From DASXYG01 sp036502625 (GTDB lineage: Bacteria > Actinomycetota > Actinomycetes > Streptosporangiales > Streptosporangiaceae): a DNA stretch of 64,000 nt. Positions 7,265-16,164 of the stretch are shown piece by piece. Positions within the stretch are counted from its first letter, which is position 1, and each line of letters opens with the position of its first letter. Position numbers and translations under genes: made by a program. The notes under the pieces are model-generated. The model ran no database searches and was not told the origin of the DNA. It saw nothing but the letters and a program-made list of their open reading frames with translations. Location of the stretch: the NCBI GenBank assembly GCA_036502625.1, contig DASXYG010000059.1:1-64000 (forward strand), read 5' to 3'.

Positions 7265-8185
7265 TCAGGCCGTTTCCGGGAGGTGCGGGCGGTCGGCGGC
7301 GAGCAGCGGCGCGAACAGGTCGCCGTCTGCCTCGACGCGGTCGCGCACCTCGTTCGCGGTGAAGCGCAGATCGGCCGGTGCCGTGGCGTTCTCGACCTCC
7401 GCCCAGGTCAGCGGCGCGGACACGGTGGGGGTGTCGGCGGCGCGCAGGGAGTAGACGGCGACGGTGGTCTTGGCAGGGTTGTTCTGGCTCCAGTCGATGA
7501 GCACCTTTCCGGGGCGCAGCCGCTTCTCCATGCGCGCCACCACGAGGTCGGGATGCTCCTCGGTCAGCCGTTCGGCGAGCGACTTGGCGTATTCGGACGT
7601 ACGGCCGGACGCCGCGGGATGGATCGGGACGTAGAGCTGCATGCCCTTCTTGCCGCTCGACTTCGGGTAGGCGTCGAGGCCGTCGGCGGCGAGCACGTCG
7701 CGCAGCAGCATGGCCACGCGGGCGCACTCGACGGCGGTGGCGGGCGTGCCCGGGTCGAGGTCGAAGACCAGGAGGTCGGCGCCGTGCGCGCCGCCGCGCG
7801 GGCCGACCGTCCACTGGGGGACGTGCAGTTCGAGGGCGGCCAGGTTGGCGAGCCAGACGAGCGTGGGCAGGCCCTCGACGACGATGAAGTCGATCTCGTC
7901 GCGGTCCATGGTGCTGCCGGGGACGGGCAGGCGCACGGTGCGGACCCACGGCGGCTTGTGGCGCGGCGCGTTCTTCTCGAAGAACGACTTGCCGTCGACG
8001 CCGTCGGGGAAGCGCTTGACGGTCAGCGGGCGGCCGTCGAGGTGCGGCAGCAGCACCGGGGCGATCGCCTGGTAGTAGTCGATGACCTCGGCCTTCGTGA
8101 CGCCGTCGGCCGGGTAGAGCACCTTGTGCAGGTTGGACAGCTTGAGGTTGCGGTCCTCGACGGTGACCTGGACGGTGTCGGCCAT
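7265..8185 (-). CDS. ligD: LigD-type NHEJ primase-polymerase (PolDom)
   Basis: A 306-residue stand-alone polymerase domain of bacterial non-homologous end joining, which fills or extends ends with ribonucleotides before ligation. Family features are the start VEDRNLKLSNLHKVLYP, KSFFEKN, WLANLAALELH, the two catalytic aspartates in FDLDPG (Asp142, Asp144), the SGKKGMQLYVPI loop, and a third acidic residue in VLIDWSQNN. No ligase or phosphoesterase domain is fused. The separate ligase (8684) and Ku (11274) lie nearby, so the three act together. ATG at 8185; divergent from the VOC gene. Confidence 0.95.
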   Translation of the reverse strand: MADTVQVTVEDRNLKLSNLHKVLYPADGVTKAEVIDYYQAIAPVLLPHLDGRPLTVKRFPDGVDGKSFFEKNAPRHKPPWVRTVRLPVPGSTMDRDEIDFIVVEGLPTLVWLANLAALELHVPQWTVGPRGGAHGADLLVFDLDPGTPATAVECARVAMLLRDVLAADGLDAYPKSSGKKGMQLYVPIHPAASGRTSEYAKSLAERLTEEHPDLVVARMEKRLRPGKVLIDWSQNNPAKTTVAVYSLRAADTPTVSAPLTWAEVENATAPADLRFTANEVRDRVEADGDLFAPLLAADRPHLPETA

Positions 8186-8301
8186 GCCGGTCAGCCTTCC
8201 CGGAAATCCGTGCGGCGTACCTGCCGCGGTCTGTCAGGTATGCGGGGGAGCATCGGTGACGCGCGAACGAGAGATACCAGCGTACGGAGGGACATACCGA
8301 G

Positions 8302-8679
8302 ATGGCGGACACCAAGGGAACGGGCGTCGGCGAGCTGATCATGGTGACGCTCGACTGCGCGCGCCCGCCGGCCCAGGCCGAGTTCTACAGCCGGCTGCTC
8401 GGCTGGGACATCCTGCACAGCCAGGACGAGTACTCCATGATCGGCAACGGGCACGCGTCGATCGGCTTCGGCCAGATCCCCGGCTACACGCCGCCGGCGT
8501 GGCCGGACCCGGACGGCGTCAAGCGCTACCACATCGACACGTACGTCGACGATCTCGACGAGGCCGAGGCGGAGTGCCTGAAGCTGGGCGCCACGAAGCC
8601 GGAGTTCCAGCCGGGCGAGACGTGGCGCGTGCTGCTCGACCCCGACGGGCAGCCGTTCGACATCTGCCAGCGGAGCTGA
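8302..8679 (+). CDS. VOC-superfamily (glyoxalase-like) protein
   Basis: A 125-residue single vicinal-oxygen-chelate domain. The first beta-alpha-beta unit reads IMVTLDCARPPAQAEFYSRLLGW, and the last strand LLDPDGQPFDIC carries the usual acidic position. It is probably a metal-binding dioxygenase, isomerase or binding protein; substrate cannot be told. ATG 8302 has GGAGG 11 bases upstream. It sits alone on the plus strand between the two minus-strand NHEJ genes and nearly touches the ligase gene end-to-end (4 bases apart). Confidence 0.85.
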   Translation: MADTKGTGVGELIMVTLDCARPPAQAEFYSRLLGWDILHSQDEYSMIGNGHASIGFGQIPGYTPPAWPDPDGVKRYHIDTYVDDLDEAEAECLKLGATKPEFQPGETWRVLLDPDGQPFDICQRS

Positions 8680-8683
8680 CGGG

Positions 8684-9706
8684 TCAGCGCTCCTCGCGGA
8701 CCTCGTCCGGGCTCTTGTCCGGGCGGAGTCCGCGCCAGGACGGGGCGCGCAGGCGGTGGTCGGGCGTCCAGTCGGTGAACTCGACCTCGCCGACGACCGT
8801 AGGCTCCGTCCACACCGCGTCCTTGGCGTACTGGCGCGGCACCTCGTCGGCGTACGGGCTGGTCGGTCGGGTCAGCGGGCGCAGCATGGCGAGCAGGTCG
8901 TCGAGCATGGCGTCGGTGAAGCCGGTGCCCACGTGGCCGACGTACCGCAGGCCCGTCTCGTCGGGCACGCCGATCAGCAGGGAGCCGATGCCGCCCGCGC
9001 GGCGGCCCTGGCCCGGCTTCCAGCCCGCGATCACCACTTCCTGGGTGCGGGTGTTCTTGATCTTCAGCCAGAAGTCGGCGCGCGCGCCCGGCCGGTACGG
9101 CGTGTCGAGCCGCTTGGCGACCAGCCCCTCCAGGCCCTCGCGCGCGGTCGCGTCGAGCAGCGCGCGGGCCTGCGCGCGGGTGGCGGCGCGCAGGTACGGC
9201 GGCACGTGCACGCCGGGGCCCGTGACGTCGCCGTCGCCGGCGTCGAGGCCGTCGAGGAGCTCGCGGCGGTCGGTGTACGGCAGGTCGAACAGCGTGCTGC
9301 CGTCGAAGTACAGCAGGTCGAAGACCATGTAGCCGATCGGGACCATCCGCGTGAGGCCGCGTTCGGCGGGGTTCGTGACGTGCATGCGGCGTTGCAGCTC
9401 CGCGAAGCTCGGCCGGCCCGCCGCGTCGAAGGCGACGACCTCGCCGTCCACGACCGCCGGCCGGCCGCCGAACCGCGCGGCGATGGCCGCGAGCTCGGGA
9501 TAGGTCGCGGTGATGTCGGTGCCGCGCCTGCCGGTGACCTCGACGGACCCGGCGGCGTCGGCGTAGGCGACGGCGCGTACGCCGTCCCACTTCACCTCGT
9601 AGGCGTACCGGTCCGCCTCGTGGTCGGCGGGCAGCTCGCCGGGCACCGCCAGCATCGGCTCGATGCGGCGCGGCGGCGGCACGCGGTTCGGTGATCCGGT
9701 GGCCAT
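8684..9706 (-). CDS. ATP-dependent DNA ligase (LigC / LigD ligase-domain type)
   Basis: A 340-residue ATP-dependent ligase that seals strand breaks in NHEJ. Motif I is YEVKWDGVRA with adenylated Lys39. Motif Ia RRGTDIT, motif III VVDGEVVAFD, motif IV EGLVAKRLDTPYRPG and motif V FWLKIKN follow, then an OB-fold region (GWKPGQGRRAGGIGSLLIG). Length fits a LigC-like enzyme or a detached LigD ligase domain. ATG 9706 is chosen; ATG 9718 four codons upstream has a GGGGA sequence behind it and is equally possible. It is divergent from the HTH gene at 9789. Confidence 0.93.
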   Translation of the reverse strand: MATGSPNRVPPPRRIEPMLAVPGELPADHEADRYAYEVKWDGVRAVAYADAAGSVEVTGRRGTDITATYPELAAIAARFGGRPAVVDGEVVAFDAAGRPSFAELQRRMHVTNPAERGLTRMVPIGYMVFDLLYFDGSTLFDLPYTDRRELLDGLDAGDGDVTGPGVHVPPYLRAATRAQARALLDATAREGLEGLVAKRLDTPYRPGARADFWLKIKNTRTQEVVIAGWKPGQGRRAGGIGSLLIGVPDETGLRYVGHVGTGFTDAMLDDLLAMLRPLTRPTSPYADEVPRQYAKDAVWTEPTVVGEVEFTDWTPDHRLRAPSWRGLRPDKSPDEVREER

Positions 9707-9752
9707 GCGGGTGAGCATTCCCCAAGGGCCGCTACTTGACATCGGTGCGCAA

Positions 9753-9777
9753 GTACTTGACGATGTGCGTCAAGTAC
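9753..9777. promoter_or_regulatory. Perfect 9-bp inverted repeat, operator candidate
   Basis: GTACTTGAC (9753-9761) and GTCAAGTAC (9769-9777) flank a 7-base spacer. An extra half-site TACTTGAC lies at 9733-9740 in the same orientation as the left arm. The site is 11 bases upstream of the HTH gene start and within about 50 bp of the divergent ligase start. Confidence 0.7.
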
Positions 9778-9788
9778 AGGGAGGTCCG

Positions 9789-10271
9789 ATGCGCGCGAGC
9801 ACCGATGAGCATGTCGCGCTGGCCGGGCAGCTCGTGGCGCTCGCGGAGAGCCGGCTGCTCGACCCGCTGGAGATCCTCACCGAGGACCCCGAGGTCGTAC
9901 GCGCGCTGCGCGAGCGGATCCGGGCGGACGCGGAGATGTGGGCCGCGCAGCTCCTCGGGGAGGACGACGCGCTGGCCCGGCACACCGGCGCGCGGATGAT
10001 CAGCGCGTTCTACCCCGGTGACGCGCCGTTCGAGATGCCGGCGCCGTGGTGGCGCACCCCGCTGGGGCGCGCGGTCGCGCTGCGGATGGGGCATCCGTCG
10101 GCGGACATCGTGCCGTACGCGGTGGCCGCGGCGATGCTCGGCATCACCCGGCAGGGCGTGCACGACCTGGTGCGCCGCGGCAAGCTCGCCCGCGACGACG
10201 CCGGCGTCACCACGGCGTCCGTACGGGCGCGGCTGCGGGCACGGACGGACGACCACGGAAACAGGCGGTGA
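9789..10271 (+). CDS. Small helix-turn-helix protein of unknown function
   Basis: A 160-residue protein. The N-terminal 95 residues are helical and acidic with no family I recognise. Residues about 115-140 (YAVAAAMLGITRQGVHDLVRRGKL) look like a MerR/excisionase-type helix-turn-helix that reads a short DNA site. ATG 9789 has GGAGG 4 bases upstream. The perfect palindrome at 9753-9777 just upstream suggests autoregulation, and the divergent ligase promoter shares the same intergenic space. The next gene begins within 6 bases, so the two are an operon. Confidence 0.65.
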   Translation: MRASTDEHVALAGQLVALAESRLLDPLEILTEDPEVVRALRERIRADAEMWAAQLLGEDDALARHTGARMISAFYPGDAPFEMPAPWWRTPLGRAVALRMGHPSADIVPYAVAAAMLGITRQGVHDLVRRGKLARDDAGVTTASVRARLRARTDDHGNRR

Positions 10272-10276
10272 ACCCC

Positions 10277-11170
10277 ATGCGGGACGAGACGATCACGACG
10301 CGACCGGTGCCGGTCGCATACCGCGACTTCGGCGGCGACGGCACGCCGGTCGTGCTGCTGCACGGGCTCGGCGGCACGGCCGCCGACTGGAACCGGTTCG
10401 CGTCGCGGCTGCCCGGCCATCGCGTGGTCGCGGTGGACCTGCGCGGCCACGGCGGCTCCGGCGACGGCCCGTGGGAGTGGGACGCCGTGCTCGACGACAT
10501 CGAGGCGGTGGTCGGCCACCTGGGGCTCGACGCGCCCGCGGTCGTCGGCATGTCGCTCGGCGGCTGGGTGGCCGCGATGTGGGGGCTGCGGCATCCGGAG
10601 TGCCCGGCGGTCGTCGACCTGGACGGGCACCGCAGCGCGCTCACGCGGCCCGAGCACTACCTTGGCATCGACCCGGCCACGCGCGACGCCGAGCTGGCGC
10701 GGCTGCGCGAGATGTTCCTGACCCCGCAGGAGGGGCCGTACGACCCGGACACCGTGGCCACGCTGCGCGGCCATCACGTGGCCGCGGCCGCGGCGTTCGG
10801 CGGCGACGGGGAGCAGGCGGGCGAGTCGTTCGACCGGCAGCTCGTGACCCGCGACGGCGCGACGTACGTACGGCCGAAGTGGCCGCTGCTCGAACAGGTG
10901 CGCGCCGCCCTGGACGCGATCGACATGTTCCCTCAGTTCGCTGCGCTGCGCTGCCCGTTCCTGCTGGTCGTCGGCACCGAGATGATGCCGGCGCAGGAGG
11001 CGTTCGCGGAGCTGACCCGCGCGCACCAGCGGGGGATCGCCGAGGCCGTACGGCGGCTCACGGCGGCGCGGCCGGACCTCCGGGTGGAGTGGATCAAGGC
11101 GAGCCACGCGATGCTCGTGGAGCGCCCGGACGACCTCGCGGAGCTGACGCTCGGCATGCTGGATCACTGA
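10277..11170 (+). CDS. Alpha/beta-fold hydrolase
   Basis: A 297-residue hydrolase. The oxyanion region is VVLLHGLGGTAADW, the nucleophile elbow GMSLGG gives Ser93, a later strand LLVVGTEMMP carries the acid region, and SHAMLVERP supplies the catalytic His. Substrate unknown. ATG 10277 is used; a GTG at 10268 that overlaps the previous stop codon is an alternative. It is cotranscribed with the HTH gene at 9789 and lies upstream of ku, but 103 bp of possible promoter separates it from ku. Confidence 0.85.
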   Translation: MRDETITTRPVPVAYRDFGGDGTPVVLLHGLGGTAADWNRFASRLPGHRVVAVDLRGHGGSGDGPWEWDAVLDDIEAVVGHLGLDAPAVVGMSLGGWVAAMWGLRHPECPAVVDLDGHRSALTRPEHYLGIDPATRDAELARLREMFLTPQEGPYDPDTVATLRGHHVAAAAAFGGDGEQAGESFDRQLVTRDGATYVRPKWPLLEQVRAALDAIDMFPQFAALRCPFLLVVGTEMMPAQEAFAELTRAHQRGIAEAVRRLTAARPDLRVEWIKASHAMLVERPDDLAELTLGMLDH

Positions 11171-11222
11171 TCGCGAGGTGAATTCTCACTTTTCGGTAAT
11201 GTGTTCGAACATGGCGTGAGGT

Positions 11223-11271
11223 GGACTCCCTTGTCTACGCTGGTAGCCGGGCGAGCGAGGGTAGGGAGTCC
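11223..11271 (+). promoter_or_regulatory. Inverted repeat that could mask the ku ribosome site
   Basis: GGACTCCC (11223-11230) is perfectly complementary to GGGAGTCC (11264-11271). The right arm contains GGGAG, the likely Shine-Dalgarno for the ATG at 11274. If transcription starts upstream of 11223, the stem would hide the ribosome site. No transcription start was identified. Confidence 0.4.
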
Positions 11272-11273
11272 GC

Positions 11274-12185
11274 ATGCGCAGCATCTGGAAGGGTGCCATT
11301 TCCTTCGGCCTGGTGACCATCCCGGTCAAGCTCTACTCGGCGACCGAGCAACGCGACGTGACGTTCCATCAGGTCCACCGCACCGACGGCGGGCGCATCC
11401 GGTTCCGCCGGGTCTGCACGATCGACGGCGAAGAGGTGCCGTACGCCGACATCGCCAAGGGCTATGAGCTGGCCACCGGCGAGGAGGTCGTGCTGACCGA
11501 CGACGACTTCGCCGACCTGCCGCTGTCCAGCAGCCGTACGGTCGAGGTGCTCCAGTTCGCGCCGGCGGAGCAGGTCGACCCGATCTTCTTCAACAAGAGC
11601 TACTACCTGGAGCCCGAGGCCGCGGGCACGAAGCCGTACGCCCTGCTGCGCGAGGCCCTCGAGCGCTCGGGCAAGGTCGCCGTCGTGAAGATCGCGCTGC
11701 GGCAGCGCGAGTCGCTCGGCACACTGCGGGTGCGCGACGGGGTGTTCGTCCTGGAGACCATGCTGTGGCCGGACGAGGTGCGCACACCGGAGTTCGAGTT
11801 CCTCGACGAGGACATCGACGTGCGGGCGCAGGAGCTGAAGATGGCCACGTCGCTGATCTCGGAGATGACGGAGGACTTCGACCCCACGCAGTACCACGAC
11901 GAGTACCGCGAGGCGCTGCAGAAGGTGATCGACGCGAAGATCGCCGGCCGCGAGGTGGTGCAGCCCGAGGCGCCGGAGACCGAGGCGGGCCCGGCGGTCG
12001 ACCTCATGTCCGCGCTGCGCGCCAGCGTGGACGCCGCGAAGAAGAACCGCGAGAGCCCGTCGGCGGACGGATCGGGCGCGGCGAAGAAGGGCGGCGGCCG
12101 GGGCACCGGGAAGAAGAGCGCATCGGGGTCCGGGAAGAAGAGCACGCCGGAGTCCGGCAAGAAGACCACCCGCAAGTCGGCCTGA
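11274..12185 (+). CDS. ku: Ku, NHEJ DNA-end-binding protein
   Basis: A 303-residue bacterial Ku that rings broken DNA ends and recruits the polymerase and ligase. The N-terminus MRSIWKGAISFGLVTIPVKL is diagnostic. The core includes CTIDGEEVPYADIAKGYE and FNKSYYLEPE, and extends to YHDEYREALQKVIDAK near residue 220. The last about 50 residues are a Lys/Ser/Gly/Thr-rich basic tail, known in some Ku proteins to bind DNA. The gene is about 1.5 kb from the ligase and 3 kb from the polymerase. Confidence 0.97.
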   Translation: MRSIWKGAISFGLVTIPVKLYSATEQRDVTFHQVHRTDGGRIRFRRVCTIDGEEVPYADIAKGYELATGEEVVLTDDDFADLPLSSSRTVEVLQFAPAEQVDPIFFNKSYYLEPEAAGTKPYALLREALERSGKVAVVKIALRQRESLGTLRVRDGVFVLETMLWPDEVRTPEFEFLDEDIDVRAQELKMATSLISEMTEDFDPTQYHDEYREALQKVIDAKIAGREVVQPEAPETEAGPAVDLMSALRASVDAAKKNRESPSADGSGAAKKGGGRGTGKKSASGSGKKSTPESGKKTTRKSA

Positions 12186-12192
12186 GCGGCCC

Positions 12193-12232
12193 GCCCGTAC
12201 GACACGGTTGCGCAACGTTCCGCCGTACGGGC
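12193..12232 (+). terminator. Nested hairpin after ku
   Basis: GCCCGTACG (12193-12201) pairs with CGTACGGGC (12224-12232); between them GTTGCGCAAC (12207-12216) is itself a palindrome. There is no U-run. Plausible terminator of ku, or a processing site before the TPR gene. Confidence 0.5.
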
Positions 12233-12288
12233 TGGTTGCGGTCGGCCGCCGCGTTGTGGGGTTGGGGCGGACACGAGGAGTACGCCCC

Positions 12289-15200
12289 ATGGAACCGATC
12301 GACGCCGCCGAGATCCACCGGCTGCGGCGGCGCTGCGACTTCGCCGAGGCACGGCGGCTGCTGGCGCCGCACCTGTCCGTCCCCGAGCCCGCCGCCGCGG
12401 CGCTGGTGCTCGCCGGGCGGATCGACCTCCAGGCCGACGATCCCGTCTCCGCGCTCGGGCGCTTCGACGCGGCCGTCGCGGCGGCGCCCGGCGAGCCGCA
12501 CGCCTTCCCGTGGCGGGTCGCCGCGCTGCACCACCTGAGCCGGTGGGAGGAGGCCGAGTCGGCCGCCGTCGCGGCGACCGAGGCGTTCCCGGGCGACGCG
12601 CGTGTGCACGTGGCGTACGGGATGCTGCTGAGCGACCGGCTGCGCCGCAAGGAGGCGCTGTCCGCGATGGAGACCGCCGTACGGCTGGCGCCGGACGACC
12701 CGGTGGCGGCCGAGTGGCGGATCACCATGCTGCGCCAGCTCTTCCGCTACGCCGAGGCCGAGGAGGCCGCGCGCGACGCCGTGCGCCGCATGCCGGACGA
12801 GCCGGACCTCCACGCCGAGCTCGGCAGCGTGCTGAGCGGACTGGGCCGCTACCCCGAGGCGCTCGACGCGTACACCGACGCCGAGGCGGCCGGTCCTGAC
12901 CGTCCGGAGTTCCCCGGCAGGCGCGCCATCCGGATGCGCTGGCTCGGCCGCTACGACGAGGCCGAGGAGACGCTGCGCGCCGCGGTCGAGCGGTTCCCGA
13001 ACGCGGCGCAACCGTGCCTGCGGCTGTCGGACCTCGTGTTCGACATGGGCCGCGAGACGGAGGCGCTCGACCTCTGCGACGAGGCCGTGCGCCGCGCGCC
13101 CGCGGACTCGGAGGTGCTGCACGAACGCGCCCTCACGCTCGCGGCGATGCGCCGCAGGGACGAGGCGGAGGAGGTGCTGCGCACGGCGATCGGCATGACG
13201 CCGTGGGAGCCGGAGCTGTGGGTGGTCCTGGCGTCGCTGCTCGCCCGGATGGACCGCGACGACGAGGCGCTCGCCGCCTGCGACAAGGCGCTTGAGATCC
13301 AGCCGGAGTACATCGGGGCCATGCAGGAGCGGGTGGACGCGCTGGTCGCGCTCGGCCGTGACGACGACGCGCGCGCCGCCGTCGAGGGCTACGCGCGCCG
13401 CTACCCGGACGAATCGGGGCTGCAGTGGAAGCTCGCGCAGTTCCGCTGGCTGCACAACCGCGACGCGCAGGCGCTGCGCGGCTTCGAACGCGTGCTGGAG
13501 ATCAACCCGTATGGCATCGCGGCGCTGCGCGGCCGCGTGTCGGCGCTGCGCTACCTCAACCGGAGCGCCGACGCGCTGCGGTTCGCCGAGCACGCGCAGA
13601 CGCTGCGCCCGTACGACATCGAGTTCGGCGACGACCGCGCCGTATGCCTGTGGGATCTCGGGGAGCACGCCGACGCGCTGGCGCAGCTCGACGACGTCCT
13701 GCGCGTGGACCCGTACAACGAGGGGCTGCTGGAGCGCCGGGTGGGCTGGCTGCGCTCGCTCGGGCGGCTGGCGGAGGCCGAGTCGTCCGCGCGGGCCGCG
13801 CTGGACTTCCGGCCGGAGAGCGACTCGCTGGTCGCGGCGCTGGCCCTGGTGCTGCGCGAGCGCGGCGACGCCGAGGCGGCGGTCGCCACGCTGACCGGGG
13901 GGATCGAGCGGTTCGGGCCGAGCCACCTGTCGTACTTCGGGTCCTACCTGTTCGGCCCGCTCGTCGACCTGGGCCGGATCGACGACGCGGTCGCCTGGGC
14001 GGAGAAGATCACCGCCGCGTACCCGGGCCAGGAGAACGACCAGGCGTGGCTGGTGAACGTGCTGCGGTCCGGCCGCCGCTACGCCGAGGCGGAGGAGCGG
14101 GCGACCGCGTTCCTCGCGCGGCGGCCCACGTCCGTCGACGTCCTCACCGAGCTCGTCTGGCTCTACGACGACCTCGACCGGTTCGCCGACGCCCTGGCCC
14201 GGATCGAGGAGGTGCTCGCGCTCGCGCCGGACAACTGGACGGCGTGGTCGACGAAGCTGCTCCTGCTGCGCCGCCTGCACCGCTACGACGACGCCGAGGC
14301 GGACGCGCGGGCCGGCATCGACCGCTATCCGCACGCGACGGTGTTCCACCGGGAGCTGGGGTGGACGCTCGACTGGCGCGGGCGCCACGAGGAGGCGCTG
14401 GCCGCGTTCGACGCCGCGCTGGCCGTCGACCCGCGGGACATCGCGGCCGTGCAGAGCCGGATCACGATGCTCGTCCGGCTGCACCGCCTGGACGACGCCG
14501 CCGAGGCGGCCACCGAGGCGATGGCCGAGCACCCGAACGCCCGCGGCGTCCTGCTGCACGCGATGGCCGACGTCCACGACGCGGCGCGGCGGTACGACGA
14601 GGCCATACGGTGCCTCGACGAGGCGCGCGCGGCCGATCCGTACGACCTGGTCGCGGTCGTGGCGAAGGCCGACGCGCTGCGGTCGGCGCGGCGGTTCGAC
14701 GAGGCGGAGCGGCTGCTCGTGCCGCTGGCCGAGCGGTACCCGCACGACCAGGGCATCCGCGCGGCGCTCGGGTGGACGCGGCGCGACCAGGGCCGGCCCG
14801 CCGAGGCCGCGGCCGACTTCGAACGGCTGCTCGCCGACGCCGCGTGCCCCACCGAGAGGGCGGCCGCGCTGCACGCTCTCGGCTGGCTGGACCTCGACCG
14901 GCGCGATACGGACCGGGCGCGCGACCGGTTCCGGCACGCGCTCGACGCCCGGCCGACGTCCGACAACGCGCGCCAGGGGCTGGCGTGGGCGCTCGTGCGC
15001 GCCGAGGACGCGGGCCTGCTCGACGAGGCGGAGGAGCTGTGCCTGGCGGTGCTGGCGCAGCGGCCGCGCGACGTCGAGGCGTGCGTCTGCCTCGGCGTGA
15101 TCGGCTTCCGCCGCGGGCGGTACGCGCAGGCCGAGTACTACCTGCGGCGGTCCATCGACACCGATCCGCACGGCGGCAGCCATGTGGACCTCGGCGCGCT

Positions 15201-16164
15201 GTACGTCCAGCTCGGCCGCTACGACGAGGCGCGCGCGCAGCTCGACGCGGCGCTGGCCCGCGACTGGTACGACGTGCAGGCGCACGTCGAGGCGGGCAAT
15301 CTCGTGCTGAAGCGGCTCGCGGAAGAAGAGGGCGCGGACGGCGCGTCGGGGGCGGCGGCCGCGCGGCACTTCCGGCAGGCGCTGGTCATCGAGCCGTCGA
15401 GCGGCGCCGCCACGATCGGGCTCGCGCTGGCGCTCGCGCAGGGCGGCGAGGGCGGGCTGGCGGCGGCGGAGAACGTCCTGCGGCGGTCACTGCGCGGGCC
15501 GTGCGACCACCCCGCGTGGCAGCTCAGGCTGACGCTGGCGCGGCTGCTCATCGAGAACGGCGACGCGACGCAGCGGCCGGAGATGTACGAGGACGCGCTG
15601 ACCGAGGCGCAGGCCGCGATCGAGTTGAAGCCGGACGAGCACGAGCCGTACTTCGTCGCCGGCGTCGCGGAGTACAAGATCGGGCAGGGCGGCGCCGACC
15701 TGCCCGCGCGCTCGCTGCACCGCCATCGGGCGCGCGCCCATCTGCGGCGCTACCGCACGCTGCGGCCCGCGGACGTGGAGGCGCGGCGGGTGCTGCGGCT
15801 GATCGAGCAGGACGCGAGCGCCGCGCGCCGGTCGGCGTACAGCAGCGTCACGCTGAGCGGTATCTCCGCGGTGCTGCTCGTCGCGCTGTGGGCGGCGTTC
15901 CTGCTCACCGACCGGGTCACGCCGACGATGATCATGACGCTGACGCCGGTGATGATCGGCCTCGTGGCGCTCGGGCTTGTGCTGCCGCTGCTGATCCGGT
16001 TGAAGCTGCCCGGCGGTGTGGAGGCCGACCTCGCCGCGAGCCTCAGCCAGATCTCCTCGGGGCCGCCGGGCACGCCCGACCCGTCCGGCGCGTCCGCCGG
16101 GTTCGGGCGCGGCGACATCGCCGTCAGCCCGGGTCCGCACGGCGCGGTCGGCCGCCGGGGATAG
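12289..16164 (+). CDS. Giant TPR protein with C-terminal membrane hairpin
   Basis: A 1291-residue protein of tandem tetratricopeptide repeats. About 30 units of 34 residues can be traced from near residue 15 to 1160, most with the pattern W/L-x2-L/G-x3-Y/R-x2-A/E-A-x6-A-x3-P. Two closely spaced hydrophobic helices follow at about 1191-1237, then an LPGGVEADL motif and a Gly/Pro-rich tail. So the TPR superhelix is probably cytoplasmic and held at the membrane from its C-terminus. TPRs bind proteins; no catalytic domain is visible and partners are unknown. ATG 12289 has GAGGAG 9-10 bases upstream. It appears monocistronic. Confidence 0.85.
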   Translation: MEPIDAAEIHRLRRRCDFAEARRLLAPHLSVPEPAAAALVLAGRIDLQADDPVSALGRFDAAVAAAPGEPHAFPWRVAALHHLSRWEEAESAAVAATEAFPGDARVHVAYGMLLSDRLRRKEALSAMETAVRLAPDDPVAAEWRITMLRQLFRYAEAEEAARDAVRRMPDEPDLHAELGSVLSGLGRYPEALDAYTDAEAAGPDRPEFPGRRAIRMRWLGRYDEAEETLRAAVERFPNAAQPCLRLSDLVFDMGRETEALDLCDEAVRRAPADSEVLHERALTLAAMRRRDEAEEVLRTAIGMTPWEPELWVVLASLLARMDRDDEALAACDKALEIQPEYIGAMQERVDALVALGRDDDARAAVEGYARRYPDESGLQWKLAQFRWLHNRDAQALRGFERVLEINPYGIAALRGRVSALRYLNRSADALRFAEHAQTLRPYDIEFGDDRAVCLWDLGEHADALAQLDDVLRVDPYNEGLLERRVGWLRSLGRLAEAESSARAALDFRPESDSLVAALALVLRERGDAEAAVATLTGGIERFGPSHLSYFGSYLFGPLVDLGRIDDAVAWAEKITAAYPGQENDQAWLVNVLRSGRRYAEAEERATAFLARRPTSVDVLTELVWLYDDLDRFADALARIEEVLALAPDNWTAWSTKLLLLRRLHRYDDAEADARAGIDRYPHATVFHRELGWTLDWRGRHEEALAAFDAALAVDPRDIAAVQSRITMLVRLHRLDDAAEAATEAMAEHPNARGVLLHAMADVHDAARRYDEAIRCLDEARAADPYDLVAVVAKADALRSARRFDEAERLLVPLAERYPHDQGIRAALGWTRRDQGRPAEAAADFERLLADAACPTERAAALHALGWLDLDRRDTDRARDRFRHALDARPTSDNARQGLAWALVRAEDAGLLDEAEELCLAVLAQRPRDVEACVCLGVIGFRRGRYAQAEYYLRRSIDTDPHGGSHVDLGALYVQLGRYDEARAQLDAALARDWYDVQAHVEAGNLVLKRLAEEEGADGASGAAAARHFRQALVIEPSSGAATIGLALALAQGGEGGLAAAENVLRRSLRGPCDHPAWQLRLTLARLLIENGDATQRPEMYEDALTEAQAAIELKPDEHEPYFVAGVAEYKIGQGGADLPARSLHRHRARAHLRRYRTLRPADVEARRVLRLIEQDASAARRSAYSSVTLSGISAVLLVALWAAFLLTDRVTPTMIMTLTPVMIGLVALGLVLPLLIRLKLPGGVEADLAASLSQISSGPPGTPDPSGASAGFGRGDIAVSPGPHGAVGRRG

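Noticed and set aside
11202..11211. TGTTCGAACA as a LexA/SOS box upstream of ku
   Set aside because: Actinobacterial SOS boxes are TCGAAC-N4-GTTCGA type; here only the short central palindrome is present.
12004..15369. Minus-strand ORF of 1121 codons opposite the TPR gene
   Set aside because: Arg/Ala/Val/His-rich translation without domains, mirror of a strongly coding plus frame; a GC-rich shadow ORF.
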